Assembly (NCBI GenBank): GCA_034509495.1
Contig: CM067522.1
Location: 23,079,399-23,143,398 of the forward strand
Direction: 5' to 3'
DNA length: 64,000 nt
Origin: Acestrorhynchus altus
Taxonomy: Eukaryota > Chordata > Actinopteri > Characiformes > Acestrorhynchidae
Shown here: positions 12,561 to 26,102 of the stretch, piece after piece
Numbering within the stretch: position 1 is the first letter of the stretch
Layout: each line of letters opens with the position of its first letter
Program-made: the position numbers and the translations under genes
Notes under the pieces: model-generated
Databases searched by the model: none
What the model was told of the DNA's origin: nothing
The model's input: the letters and a program-made list of their open reading frames with translations, nothing else

Positions 12561-13009
12561 TGTCCTGCTTCAAACTTCAAACAAATGCAGCTACTTTTAA
12601 GCTGAACTACCTTCATTAACAAGCAGAGAATAATCTGCTGCCTTTTAAAGTCAGAAAACCGTCCTGCTGATAACTACCTGAAGAGTGTCCCGAAGAGTGT
12701 CCTGGAGAGTGTCCTGAAGAGTGTCCTATTATTTAAGGGTCTTTCACACCTATATTTTTTGGTCTGGATTTTCAAACATTACATTTGTTCCAAACCAACA
12801 TAGCAGGTGTGACGGGTCCAAAGGAACCAAATGTGGTCTTATCAGAAGAGATGATCTTGGTCTGGATCAGCAGAACCATGGTCCAGTCCATTTGTCTATT
12901 ACAGGTTAATTATTCAGAAATTGGTCCTTTGGTTGAGGTGACATTAAAGCACAGTGTCACTGACAACCAGGTTTTGTCTTTTCTGTTTGAAGGCATCCTG
13001 CAGAACATT

Positions 13010-13505
13010 ATCTCACAGATGTTGCAGCTGGGCCTGTAGATCCTGCACACTCGTAGGTTACTGAACCTGGTGTCCAGCTGCTCCAATCCTGGATTGGTGA
13101 TAAATCTGGTGAGAGGACAGGACAAGGTTGTGATTGTAAAAGTGTTGTAATCTGGTGGAGACATTCCTGGGAAACCCTTGTGTGTGGAGCATTATCCTGC
13201 TGGACATTCTGCCATGAGAGGGGACGTGTGCTCAGGATGTCCTGCACATATTGTGGAGCTGTTAGAGTCCCTGGTATCACTACTAGGGGTCCGACTGTTG
13301 TATGCAATGCTTCCCAGATCATCCACACCAGCAGGTGGGTGACCTGATGTCGTCTGATCCCAAACAGAACCTGGTTTCATCATTAAAGACGATAGGGTTC
13401 CAGTCTGTAACAGTCCAGGTTTCGTGGGCTTGCTGCCGAATCAATCTCACACAAGACAGAACCACAGCGGTTTTACGGCACTGAGGTTCTGCAAGTTCCA
13501 ACAAA
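13010..13505 (-). pseudogene. Tc1/mariner-like transposase relic
   Basis: The minus strand reads FNDETRFCLGSDD (first Asp), LTAPQYVQDIL, QQDNAPHTRVSQECL (second Asp) and VLSPDLSPIQ, where the catalytic Glu position is Gln. At least one frame change lies between the first and second motif, so it is inactive. Confidence 0.85.
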
Positions 13506-13509
13506 TATA

Positions 13510-14240
13510 CTTAACACTGAGGAGAAATGAATCATAGACAAAGTCATCTTTCATATTTTCATTCTGGAGGGTGAAGGATCTCAGCTGCATTCAGATCAGA
13601 CCAAACCTCGGCCTTCAATACTGATGAGCTCAGAGCTTCTCCCTCAACAAGAATGTTCTACAAGAACCTTCAACAGAGCAGGGGAAACACTGATCGTCTG
13701 GAGCCCAGTGTTCACCCTGAAGAGAACAAAAGGGTGGTGGTGGTGGTGGTGGTGGTAGGATTCTGTATGAACGGAATGCATTAACGACTGGACGTGTCCT
13801 GGAACGTTGACTGACTGGCAGAGCAGTGTGGTTCTTACTGACCGAGCCCAGGGTCAGTGTAAACAGAGCGAGAAAGATTTCATCTCAAACATCAACTGAG
13901 CCCACTTAACTCATTACAACCCCGGCTGACTGACCGACGCGTCTCACAGTCGGATTAACGGCAGACTGAAGTGGCCACTCCGTCTAAAGAGGTGGAGAAC
14001 AGCAAGGATCCTCGGGGAACACAACAGAGGAGTTAAGAGGCCCATCATTACCCAGCGTCTAACGGAACGATGCCAACGGAGTACGGCAGCAGCGCTCTAC
14101 TCGCCACCCCACAGGCTTCAGATCAAACTCCAAACAAGCTCATTAGATCCAGCTTCGGAAAATAAAGGCTCTCTGCTTCTGAACCTTTTAAAGACTTTGA
14201 CCACGAGAGTTTATGAGGCTTCTTTACATTTAACAAACAT
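13510..14240. other. no gene seen
   Basis: Unique sequence. AGGTGGAGAACAGCAAGGAT lies in a run of about 200 bp (13920-14110) rich in CG dinucleotides; I could not assign it. Confidence 0.45.
13732..13756 (+). repeat. (GGT)n microsatellite
   Basis: Eight GGT triplets. Confidence 0.95.
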
Positions 14241-14545
14241 TCAATCCTGAACCCTGAACCCCAACTTTAACCCAAACCCTGAATCCTGAACCCCAACTTC
14301 AACCCAAACCCTGAACCCCAATTTCAACCCAAACCCTGAATCCTGAACCCCAACTTCAACCCAAACCCTGAATCCTGAACCCCAACTTCAACCCAAACCC
14401 TGAACCCCAACTTCAACCCAACCCTGAATCCTGAACCCCAACTTCAACCCAAACCCTGAACCCCAACTTCAACCCAACCCTGAATCCTGAACCCCAACTT
14501 CAACCCAAACCCTGAACCCCAACTTCAACCCAAACCCTGAATCCC
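14240..14545 (+). repeat. minisatellite of AACCCTGAACCCC type
   Basis: Alternating units of CCTGAACCCCAACTTCAACC with and without a TGAATCC insert, about nine copies. It only superficially resembles telomeric CCCTAA repeats. Confidence 0.9.
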
Positions 14546-14881
14546 GTCCCAATACAGACTCTTTCCTAGAATGATGCATCAAACCAAGAACCGTTCAGGA
14601 ACCTTTATTTTTAGGTGCAATCAAGCTTCTGAAGAACATCCACATTCACAGGTGGATGCTGAAGTACAGACGTTCCCAGAGGAGGAATACTGACAGCAGA
14701 TTGTATTGCTTAAACATTTTCTGGACACAGGTTTCACTCTTATTGTTCAGGAATTCACACAACGTATAAATATTCAGTAACTTATGAATCAGTAACTACA
14801 GGGTGGAATGAAGTTCTGACCCTCCAGCAGGTCTGTAGAGGTTAAGGGGTTAACTGTACTGATGCAGTGCTAGTCTCTCTA

Positions 14882-14888
<7 letters not shown>

Positions 14889-14936
<48 letters not shown>
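14889..14936 (+). repeat. (CA)n microsatellite
   Basis: About 24 CA repeats after a short CT run. Confidence 0.97.
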
Positions 14937-14937
<1 letters not shown>

Positions 14938-15200
14938 CTGTATAAATCCTCTTATGGCTCTTTCTGATGATACAGTAAACTTCACAATACAGTAAAAATA
15001 AATTATCAAGGTGTTTGTCCCGTCCCTCCCGTCACCTTCAGAACAGCCCTATAAACAACCCACCCGCTCCACCCGAAATGAAAAAGAGTAACCAGACAGA
15101 CCCTCAGAGGGCCAGAAAAATGATTAACGGTGTTTCGTATCACAGCAGAAATCTCTGGAAGAACATTTCCTTTGGCTTCTGAGTGCTGGACTCATTCCCT

Positions 15201-15206
15201 TTTATT
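15201..15206 (-). other. candidate hk2 polyadenylation signal
   Basis: AATAAA on the minus strand, 37 bp past the hk2 stop. This is very close for an HK2 mRNA, whose 3' UTR is usually long, so a more distal signal (for example TTTATT at 14603-14608 on the plus strand) is as plausible. Confidence 0.3.
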
Positions 15207-15242
15207 CCCATCCCTCACTGATCCCGTAAGTCCACACAGGAG

Positions 15243-15384
15243 CTACTTCGTGGCATCTCTCATCCGACAGGCCACGGCCGTGATGAGGGCGGCGCCCTTC
15301 CCGCTTCCGTCTTCTGATTGGACCAGTGAGACGTCACACTGGGGCGCCAGATCCCGCAGGGTTTCCTTCATGATGGTGGAGAAA
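15243..15384 (-). CDS. hk2: hk2 exon 18 (C-terminus and stop)
   Basis: Encodes FSTIMKETLRDLAPQCDVSL, then QSEDGSGKGAALITAVACR and the C-terminus MRDATK followed by TAG at 15243-15245. The acceptor is tctgcag. Confidence 0.95.
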
Positions 15385-17156
15385 CTGCAGAGAGAAGGAC
15401 GCCGCTCAGACTCAATCACAAACACAACGTAACACACAATCAATAAAACAGACGGGATCTCCGTAAATCGTCCCAGCAGACTGACAATGATCACAGTGTG
15501 AACTGACTGCAGCGGAGTAACGTAGCTGAGTGGACACGTGGAACAGTGTCCACTTACACAGCCATGCAGTGCATCACTTACTGACTGATTTGTGTCCAGG
15601 ACAGATGAAATTATCTGGTGTGTGTGTCTGTGTGTGTGTGTGTGTGTGCGTGTGTGTGTGTGTGTCTGTGTGCGTGTGTCTGTCTGTCTGTCTGTCTGTG
15701 TCTGTGCGTCTGTGTGCGTGTGTCTGTGTGCGTCTGTGCGCGTGTGTGTGTGTTTATGTGGTGCGTGTGTGTGTGTGTGCGTGTGTGTCTGTGTGCGTGT
15801 GTCTGTGTGCGTGTGTGTCTGTGTGTGTCCGTGTGTGTGTGTGCGTGTGTATGTGTGTGCGTGTGTGTGTCTGTGTGCGTGTGTATGTGTGTGCGTGTGT
15901 GTGTCTGTGTGCGTGTGTGCGTGTGTCTGTGTGCATGGTGTGTGTGTTTATGTGGTGCGTGTGTGTGCGTGTGTGTGTCTGTGTGCGTGTGTGTGTCTGT
16001 GTCTGTGTGCGTCTGTGCGCGTGTGTCTGTGTGCGTCTGTGTGCGTGATGTGTGTGTTTATGTGGTGCGTGTGTGTGTGTGTGTGTGTGTGCGTGTGTCT
16101 GTGTGCGTGTGTCTGTGTGCGTGTGTCTGTGTGCGTGTGTCTGTGTGCGTGTGTCTGTGTGCGTGTGTGTCTGTGTGTGCGTGTGTATGTGTGCGTGTCT
16201 GTGTGTGCGTGTGTGTGTGTGCGTGTGTGTGTGTCTGTGTGGTCATTTTCATAAAGTAAATGTCTGAATAACTGAATAATCAGTATTTCTATAATATCAC
16301 GTCTACAGAGACTCATTAAAGTAAATGAATGAAATATTAAAGTGAAATATGGATATGAATGTAAATTCTGCTGAATTCTGATCACGCAGCTCTGAAACAC
16401 ACTTATCTGTAAACCTGTGAAATGACGTTTGGGTATTAGATCACTGAGCTTTTCATTATGAAGAATCTAAAGTGTGGAAAGTCAGGGGATTTCTAAACCA
16501 TGCAGTTAATGAAGTGGGTTCTCGCGTGGAGAACGTTCTCTGATCCAGGAAATGTAAAACTATTTCTGATGAAGAATAAATACATAAATGAGGAGATGGA
16601 TCTTCAGAAAAGTCTCTTCATACTGAGGGGTGAGGAGTGAGAGCTGAGGGGTGAGGGGTGAGAGCTGAGGGGTGAGAGCTGAGGGGTGAGAGCTGAGGGG
16701 TGAGGAGTGAGTGCTGAGGGGTGAATAATCAGAGTGGAGGTGAAGGACACCTACTGTGGGTGTAGTTTGTACAGTGTTCCGTCCACTCCCACAGTGATGG
16801 TGAGCTGCTGGAGGTTGCGGTTCTGCCGGATTTTGTCGACCACGGCGGCGAGTCCGGCGCCACACAGCTGGGCGGCTCTGCGGGACACCACGCTGCACAC
16901 CTCCTTCACCAGGATACTGTCGTCACACGTACTGCTGGTCAGACCCAGGTGCTGCAGGACGGACCGCACCTGCCTCAGAGCCAACCGGTCACTGAGAGAG
17001 AGAGAGAGAGGGGGGGGGGGGGTTTCTGGATGAAAGGGGCGGGGCTTAACTGCTCACATTTAACAAAGGATCACCGTGAGAAACTGTTGACTCGGTTACA
17101 GCTGTGATTATTATGGTCTAACAGTCCATTCAGAGCTGTGTATTGTACTGAGTCTG

Positions 17157-17237
<81 letters not shown>

Positions 17238-17852
17238 TTCTTCCATGTTCCCCATTCACATTCTGAACTCCTTGTTCCACAGACACGTGGTTGGCGCGCC
17301 GACTGAAGGAGATTCAAATGTAACTCTTCATGGATCAGAATCTAAGTGTATTTATTAGAAACAGAAAACGTCCTCCAGAGGAGAAGATCCACGTTCTGCA
17401 CCAACACTCTTCTCTCCCGATAGAACAGCGGCCGCACCAGTACAGTATATACCAGTAGAACCAGTAAAGTCATGAACCGTACGAACGTTGGATGAACGTT
17501 TATTCACTATTCCTTACACTGAACCAGACACCGGGCGCTCTCTGCTGTGTATGAGGCTGCACAGCTACAGACCAGAGAGAGTGCTCATCCAGTAGAAGAT
17601 GCATGAACACTCCTGACCTCGGTGATTGAGGTCATGTCATTCTGCAGATTATCTCTAAAACCGTACGCACCTCTCGATCTGGGACAGGAACTTGGTCTCA
17701 AAGATTCCACGTGTCTTCAGCCTCTCGGAGAGTTTTCCACGGAAGAGCAGACCTTTGGTCGTGAAGTCCAGCAGCACGTTCCGCACAATCTCCCCCAGGT
17801 ACATCCCACTGATCATCTTCTCAAACCTAGGAGAGAGAGAGAGAGAGAGACA

Positions 17853-17897
<45 letters not shown>

Positions 17898-19017
17898 TGA
17901 GAGAGAAAGAGAGACAGAGACACAGAGAGAGAGAGATGTGTAAGAGAGAGAGAGACAGTGAGAGAGAGCAGAGATTACAGAGAGAGAGAGACAGACACGA
18001 GAGAGAGAGAGACAGCGAGAGAGACAGTGTAGAGAGGAGAGAGAGAGACAGACAGCGTAGAGAGAGAGAGACAGAGAGAGAGAGACAGACAGCCAGAGAG
18101 TGAGAGAGAGAGACAGGTGAAAGAGAGAGAGAGAGGTGGGTCAGTAGGCCTTCATCTTGAGAATGCAGTGTCTGTGATGGGTTGTATGGTTTCAGAAGGT
18201 CTTAGATGTTGTGGAGCCTAGCCTTTGCAGAGACTCGTAGGTTAGGATCATATTTTATGGTCAGTCTGAACTGAATAGTGGAGCCATGGAGGGATGAGAG
18301 AACAGGACTGTGGTCAGATGTTTGAGCTCTGGTGAGACTCCAGCAGCAGAATTTCTGACTAACTGAGCTTCTGTTAATGGTTTTTCTGAACCAGCAGCCA
18401 GAAGAGCATTAGAACAATCCAGCCTGGAGGTTATGAATGCAGCACCAGTATCTCAGCATTTCAGTATCTCAGTGTTTAAACCCTGTGTCCACTCACTGTC
18501 CACTCTATTAGACACTTACCTAGTGTCTCCACCTTGTAGATGTAAAGTCAGAGACACTAATGCAGAACTTCTCAAAGTGCTGAAGTTGATAAAAGGGACA
18601 GTGATGGACACAGATTATAGGACGCATTTCACGTTCATTGGACCTGTGAATCATCGGCAGTGATGACATCAGCTGGACTTGGGCCAGATGTTCCCTCACC
18701 TCTGTCTGCCCTGATTTGATGAGCGTTCGTCCACAGCTCGGTCGAACTCCGTGCAGAAGTCGTTCAGCTCCCCTTGGTCTCCAAACGCCCCCCACCCATG
18801 TTCACACACATCAGGCCTCGCCGCCTCCACCAGCTCCACGCTCTCCATCTGCTCCATGTAGCAGGCTTTGTGCCTGTACTCTGCAGCGCCCAGGAAACCA
18901 CAACACCATGAGGGACACACACTATATGGTCAAAAGTATTGGGACACCTGCTTGTTCATTGCTTCTTCTGAAATTGAGGCATAGTGTTATTTTCTGGAAC
19001 ACTGCGATGATTTCAAA

Positions 19018-19063
<46 letters not shown>

Positions 19064-19639
19064 AATAAAGGTCAGAAGCACTGAGAAGTGTCTCACTCAC
19101 CCACAATGAGTCCCACTTCACAGCGCGGATCCTCGTACCCACAAGTCATCATCGTCCCCACTGTGTCATTGACCAATGCTTCACCACGCCCAGATCAAAC
19201 TCCTGGACCATGCGGGGGACAGAACACGAGATAAAGGTGAGAGAAAAGGAACAAAAGGATAGAAAGAAAGAGAAGAGCATAAGAGAGTGAGAGAAAGGGA
19301 GTAAACGGGAAAGAAGAGAAACAGAGAGAAGAACGGAGGGTGAGCTGAGATGAACAGTTCTAATAAAAGCCTGGAACCATTAGCTGGTTCTGGATGTGCT
19401 TTACTAGTAGAACCTGTGTATTATCTTAGTACACTGAGTGCAGAGTACCCTTAATTTCCCTGAGGGAAATCAATACAGTTCTATCCTATCCTACACACAC
19501 TGCGGACACTGACCTCGACCAGCTCCTGTTACTGTCCAGGACAGTCCTCAAACCTCCACTGAAAACACTGCTCTTCACCTCCACTGAAAACACTGCTCTT
19601 CACACAGGCTTTGGGTTCAACCTCCTTAACAGGCTGCTT

Positions 19640-19719
<80 letters not shown>

Positions 19720-20723
19720 TGTGTGTGTCTCTCTCTCTGTGTGTGTGTCTCTGTGTCTCTTCCCCATGCACCGAGATACCCCATCCCGACTGATCTACCC
19801 TGATGTAACCCGACCCAGGTCCTCACTGGGATCCTCATTTGTCACTGAACTCACTACGATCCTCACTGCCCCACTGGTCACTGTCCACTGGGATCCTCAC
19901 TGGTCACTGTCCTCACTGTCTCACTGGTCACTGTCCTCACTGGGATCCTCACTGGTCACTGTCCTCACTGGGATCCTGGGATCCTCACTGGTCACTGTCC
20001 TCACTGGGATCCTCACTGGTCACCTCACTGGTCACTCACACCACATTACAGACTCCACTGTCAGCTTATGACCGTTTAACCTGCTGGACTTTCACATTAA
20101 CAATGATCTTCTCTCTCACTCTCTCACACGCGGCTCACACTCCAGCTACAGTTCTTTAGTCCCGTTGGCTTTGTCTGTGCTGTCCGGTGTGGACCGGAGG
20201 AGGACGGGTTCCTCCCGGTCTGAGGGAGTTTGTATTTCAGAGGAGTCCTGACTGCACTGTATGTCCTGTTGAACGTTGAGAATGTCCTGTTTACGGCTCT
20301 ACATTCCACTCATCTGTTTACCTTCAACGGAGCAGCCGATCAGCCTCCCTCTGATTGGCTGATCTAATCAGTCTCAGACACACAGCGTTCCCTACCATCA
20401 ACACCCTGCCGTGTCTCATTGTACTTACGACGCGGCGTGAAAAACAGCGTGCACGTGGCGGAGGAATAAGAGTGTCATTACATGCACTCTAAGAACTTCT
20501 CTCAGCTGGAGCGAACCGCGGTGTAATGAATCCTAACCGCTGTATTGGGACGAATGTCCCTCTGTCACGTTCACACACACAGTCCTGACCAGTGCAGTGA
20601 CCAGCTGGACTGATTACCAATCAGATTTCCACGGGTTTGTTCCATCAGCTGGCTCTGAAACCTGTTTCCATCAGGGAGCTGACTGCGGGAGCTTTAATAC
20701 ACACACACACACACACACACCCA

Positions 20724-20754
<31 letters not shown>

Positions 20755-20914
20755 CTCCATGCGATGAATGGCATCTTTCAAGAGTGTTGCGACGTCCTCG
20801 CCTTCACAGCCTGTAGCCTTGAAGCCTTTTGTCCACTTCAGTAGAATGCCCTGCAACAAGAGGAGGAGGGGCCGTGATGAACACAAAAGATAATCACACT
20901 CTTTCAGGGGGATA

Positions 20915-20950
<36 letters not shown>

Positions 20951-21680
20951 ACTAGCACACACACACACCTGTGTTTTTCCTTGCTGACAGTACACATGTA
21001 CAGACAAAAGCCAGGCTATAAACACTGTTCAGAATCTGAAATCAGCAGAGCTTTCAGACGAGGGTTAACAGGCATCCGGACCGGATCAGGACGTACGGTC
21101 GTGTTCGACCCGCTGAGGACGTTCAAATTCTACACACTGCAGTTAAATTCCATCCTTTAAACTCTGAACACGAGCATTTATTAAAGGACAGAAGTTGATC
21201 AATTCAATTCAGAAACCTTTTAATCATAAAAAGGGTCAAAGTTATTCAAGTTCTACAAACTGAGTTTACAGTTACAGCTATTAGTCGCCTTTACGAGACC
21301 GGACCGGGTCGGCACAGGCCTCTGGAGCAACCTCCTTCACGCAGAGCTTCTCCATCGTGTCTAGGTTCTTTGGGCATCTCCTTGTGGACTTTGATCTGGA
21401 CCTGCTTACACAAAGGCCTGATGTTTCTAAATGTTATCAAAAGCCCCCGAACGCTCGCTGTCCACTAAACCTGGGGCACAAACAAGATGCACAAAGGGTC
21501 GGACGATGCTGAGTCCCTCTCTTTGGGCACAGAATGAAAACACTACACACACACACACACAGACACACACACATCAAATCTGAAATAGCTTTGATGCAGT
21601 TGTGGTCTGTGTGGTGGGCACAAAGCTGGAGATAACAGCAGAATTGTTTTCTAACAGCTCTTCATTTTCTGAGCCGTCAG

Positions 21681-21752
<72 letters not shown>

Positions 21753-24700
21753 ACGACAAACACCACGCTACACCACATGGACAAAAGTTTTGGGACACCT
21801 ATACGTTTCATTGACCCCCTCTGCTGTAAAAGCACGTCTGCACTCGGAGCAACTTCACATGGTTGTAGAGGTTCCTAATGGTGTCCTGTGATGATCCATC
21901 CCATGCAGCTTGAATGTTCTCACTCAGTTACGCAGATGGTGTTTTAGGAGTGGAGTGTTGATAGAGCGTCCAATAGCGTCCCACACATTTTCAATCAGGG
22001 ACAGGTCTGGAGATGAGACCGACCACGGCGTAGTATCTGTGTCTTCAAGACGAGATCTTGAGACGGCAGCAGCGTGTGGACGAGCGTCGTCCTGTTGGAA
22101 CGGTTGACCGCTGGTTGCAGGACCTCAGTAAGGTAACGTTGGTCTGTTAATGTGTCTGTAATGAAGGTCAAAGCTGCAGCTGTCCCTGATCAGGGGATGA
22201 GGACAGAGCCCGAATCGGGGGGACAGAAGGGGAACTCTCAGGTTCAGACCTTTCTTTGAGGTTATTGGCTGGTTGAGAAGCTTGAAGCTTCGAACGAAGA
22301 TCGAACTACAGAAGTTCCTGCTGATCTGATTTTCTGCAGACACTGGATGGTCGAGCACGTGTACGTGACTGACTACGGTATCAGTCTTCATCTGAAGGTG
22401 TTTAATCAAACTGGGAGGATCTGATTGGGGTTGGGTCACCATTTCAGCCGAACGTTGTCTATAAAAGTCGTCAGCTGCTTCTCAATCAACCTGAAAATCG
22501 TCCTCTTTTGAAACGACTGAAATCTGCCAGCAAACAGGTCTCCAGGCTCTGAACGTCCTTCCTGCTGATGCTCCACCGGCTCTGAAATTGTAGTTCCTGA
22601 TTGTTTCAGGGGCTTTGGCCCCCTCTGATGTTGTTTGGTCTCTTCAGTAAGTGAAATGTTTCTCAGAGGAGTTCAGACGAAGAACACGAATCATTTCTGG
22701 GAAAAGCCCACAACGGGTCACTGTTCTGTTTGAAGACCTGATCAAAGGCTAAAGACATCACCAGCTGCTTCTTCATCAGTTTCCAGATGCAGAGATGATG
22801 ATCCAGCTCCTTCATCAGTTAAGGAGAAAAATCAGGTTCCAGCAATTTAGTTTAGTCTTCAGTAAAAGACAAGTGAGCCAGTTTCACCAATAAGGAACAG
22901 TGATGGAGGTCCACTGAAAAGTGGTCCAACTTAATCTTCAACGAAGACATGATTCCAGTTCCCTCAAACAGATGAGGGATCTTCATCCATCACTAGTAAA
23001 GTCGTCAAGATCCTTCACCAGGTTGAGCTTCGGTAAAGTTTCAAAATGAAATGTTCAAATCTTCATCCAAGATCTGGATCTACTCCATGTGGACAAAAGT
23101 ATTGAGACACCTGCTCCTTCACTGTTTCTTCTGAAATCAAGGGGATTAAACAGTTTCTCCTGCTTCTGTTGGAGTCACTGTCTCTACTAAACGGAAAACG
23201 TTCTACTAGATTCTGGAGCATTGCTGTGAGGATTTGATTGCATTCAATGAGAAGAGCGTTAATGAGGATATGGGATGATCACCATTCCACCTCATCCTTC
23301 CCAAAAGTTCTGATGGAGCTCCATCATTCCAGAGAACACAGCTCCACTCCTCCACAGCTCAATGCTGGGGGTCTTAATACCCTCTAGTCCACCTGCTATT
23401 AGACATGGAGACAATAGAGTCATGTTTGTTTATCTGCTCCAGTGTGTCTCTACAGGGACTAGATAAGCTGTGTGGGTGTCCACTAACAGCGTTTCGTTAA
23501 TCCTGTGTCTGTGTGCGTTCCAGTGTCTCGGACCCCCACGCGGTGAGAAAGGTCTGCCTCAGGTGTGAAACAGAAGCTAAATTATGGATATGTTGAGTTT
23601 TCTGTTTGTGTGGGTGACGCACCTCGTCTGTGCACCACGTCACGTATACTGACCTGGTCCAGTCGGGTCTGATGGCAGGGGAAAGAGAAAGTGAAGCCCA
23701 GCGGCAGGGACGCCCCCTTCATTCCCATATACTCCATGAAGTCCGCAATGCAGTGGACGATGTGGTCAAACAGCTAGAAAGAGAAAAGACACAATTACAA
23801 ACGGACAAACGTAGATGTTACGGTCATTTACTTTCATCCTCTCTTCACACAACGACGAGAACATAGTAAACAGTCTGCCTTCTCAGACTCACCTGCATCT
23901 CCAACCTTCTGTCTGAAGGCCTCAGAGAGCTCTGTGGGTCTCTCCATGGTGATCCCACTCACTCCAACAATCAAGAGCAAACCACACTAATGTCTGAGGT
24001 TCTCCTCCAAGAACCTCTCTACTGATCAGCGTTCTTTAAATTCTGTCAGAACTCCGTGATTTAAATGCTCAGAGACCTGGAGTGAAAGCGTTCTCGGCGT
24101 TTCCTGTCCTGTAAAGTTGCTGTTTTCATGATATGAGCGTCTGGATTGGTGTCCATGACTTACTTGTGAGTTCTCGTCCTTTTGCAGGTTGTCTTATCGA
24201 AAAGGCTATTAAAACAGCTCGTGTCAGATCCGCATCATAACGCTGTGACGAGCGTAATTAAAACCTGGGGAGGAGCTGATCAGATCAACCCGTAAATACA
24301 GATCCGGATAATACGTGGAACAGGTCTCCACTTCAAACGCTGAGTCTCGAGTGGACGTGTCATTTCTCGGCGAGTGTCCCCTCTGAGCCGGAGCAGGCGG
24401 TTAAGTGACCCTCTGGCTGAGATCTCGAGGGGACGGTTGAGGGTTAATTGTGAAAGACGAAGCTTCGACCTCATCTTCGGTATAGAGCGCCGCTGCTTTC
24501 TGCACGCACACCCTAATGGACTTTCAAGAGGTGTAGGAGAGGTGTGAACGTGCTCTGAGGACATCTACTGCAGCAGTGCTCCACCAAGCTTGATCATGTA
24601 CTTATGATTACAAGCTGCTCTTCTCAATTCCAACCCTCAGAGCCTTCACGTCTGCCCTCATCACCGTCAGGACACCCCCTGGAGAGGACACCAGCACATT

Positions 24701-25789
24701 ACAGGGTACTGCACACACCAGCAGTTTAGACCTTAGAGTTCCTGGAGGAAACCTACACGGATAAGACTCTTCTCAGTCAGTGATCGGACCGGGGATCAAA
24801 TCCACATCGCCCTTGGAGCTGAGAGGAACGTGCCACCCACCAATTTAATCATCTGCTACTCATAAAGCACCTCAGGAGCTGAGGGACCTGTGCAGGAGAA
24901 GGTCACGAACGCTTCTGAAAACATCACATAAAACTCGAAACCGCATTTCCTGATGAAATCGTAAGCGTGACTGCAGCTCGGAAGTGTTGCTATGATACAG
25001 GTGTTGCCAGGTGGTTGCTATGGTGTCTGTGGCACTGAATGCATTCATTAGAAGGGGTGTCCACAAACTTTTGGACAGATAGTGCAGCCGCATACAACTG
25101 TTTGCTCTGTACTGAATTCAATGAGAGTGAAGCGGAGAGTACCTCTTCCCCTGTGCCCTGCATGATGTCCTGCGGGATGGCGTAGATCTTGTTGTGCATC
25201 TCCACGCTGCGGCGCTTCCCGCTGCGCACACGGACCAGCAGCACCCGGAAGTTGGTTCCACCCAGATCCAGAGCCAGGAAGTCTCCTCTTTCTGCAGGAT
25301 GAAGAGGGGAGTCAACACGTTCATGCATCAACCACTAAATTACAGGACGTTTATCCAACTTTTTAAAATAAAAGTCCTTAAAGGGTGTTTTCAATCAATG
25401 GGAGCCAATCAGGTGTGAGTGGGCGTGTCCTGTTTTATTTAAAGAACAGGGATCTATCAGAGATTTCTGAGGAACAGTGGAACCGTGTTCTCTGGAATGA
25501 TGGGGCTCCATCCAGTACTTTTGAGATGAGTCGGGGAGACGGGGATGAGGTGGGTGGTCTTCCTCCAATGTTCTGACCTCACTAACACTTCTGTTGTGAC
25601 TCAGTGCAATCAAATCCTCACAGCAATGTTCCAGCATCTAACAGAAAGTCTTCCTTGGACTGGAGAGACAGTTACTCCAGGATAAATTCTTTCTAACGCC
25701 CTTAATTTCAGAAGAACATTCTTAGGAACACTTCACTGAGGGCGCTCTAGAAGCACCAATGACAAAATGATTCTTTCAAAATGACACTC

Positions 25790-25820
<31 letters not shown>

Positions 25821-26057
25821 AAACAAACACACAAAACAAACAAACACACACACACACACACACACACAAAACAAACACACACACACACACACACACACCC
25901 AGGTATGAAAACTATCATATGCCGTTTCTGCACGACTGAGCATGAAATGAGTGACAGATCTTCAATCGTGTCAGAAAGCTTCAGAAGAACCAGATTCTTC
26001 TGCCTGGTTTCAGACTTCAGTGGAACTCGAGTGTATAAACAGAACCCGGATTCCCTT

Positions 26058-26102
<45 letters not shown>

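Noticed and set aside
14240..14545. Interstitial telomere repeat
   Set aside because: The unit is CCTGAACCCCAACTTCAACC, not TTAGGG/CCCTAA.
15530..16259. Long frames of 172-220 codons
   Set aside because: They encode only VCVCV-type repeats from GT dinucleotides and are open in all frames.
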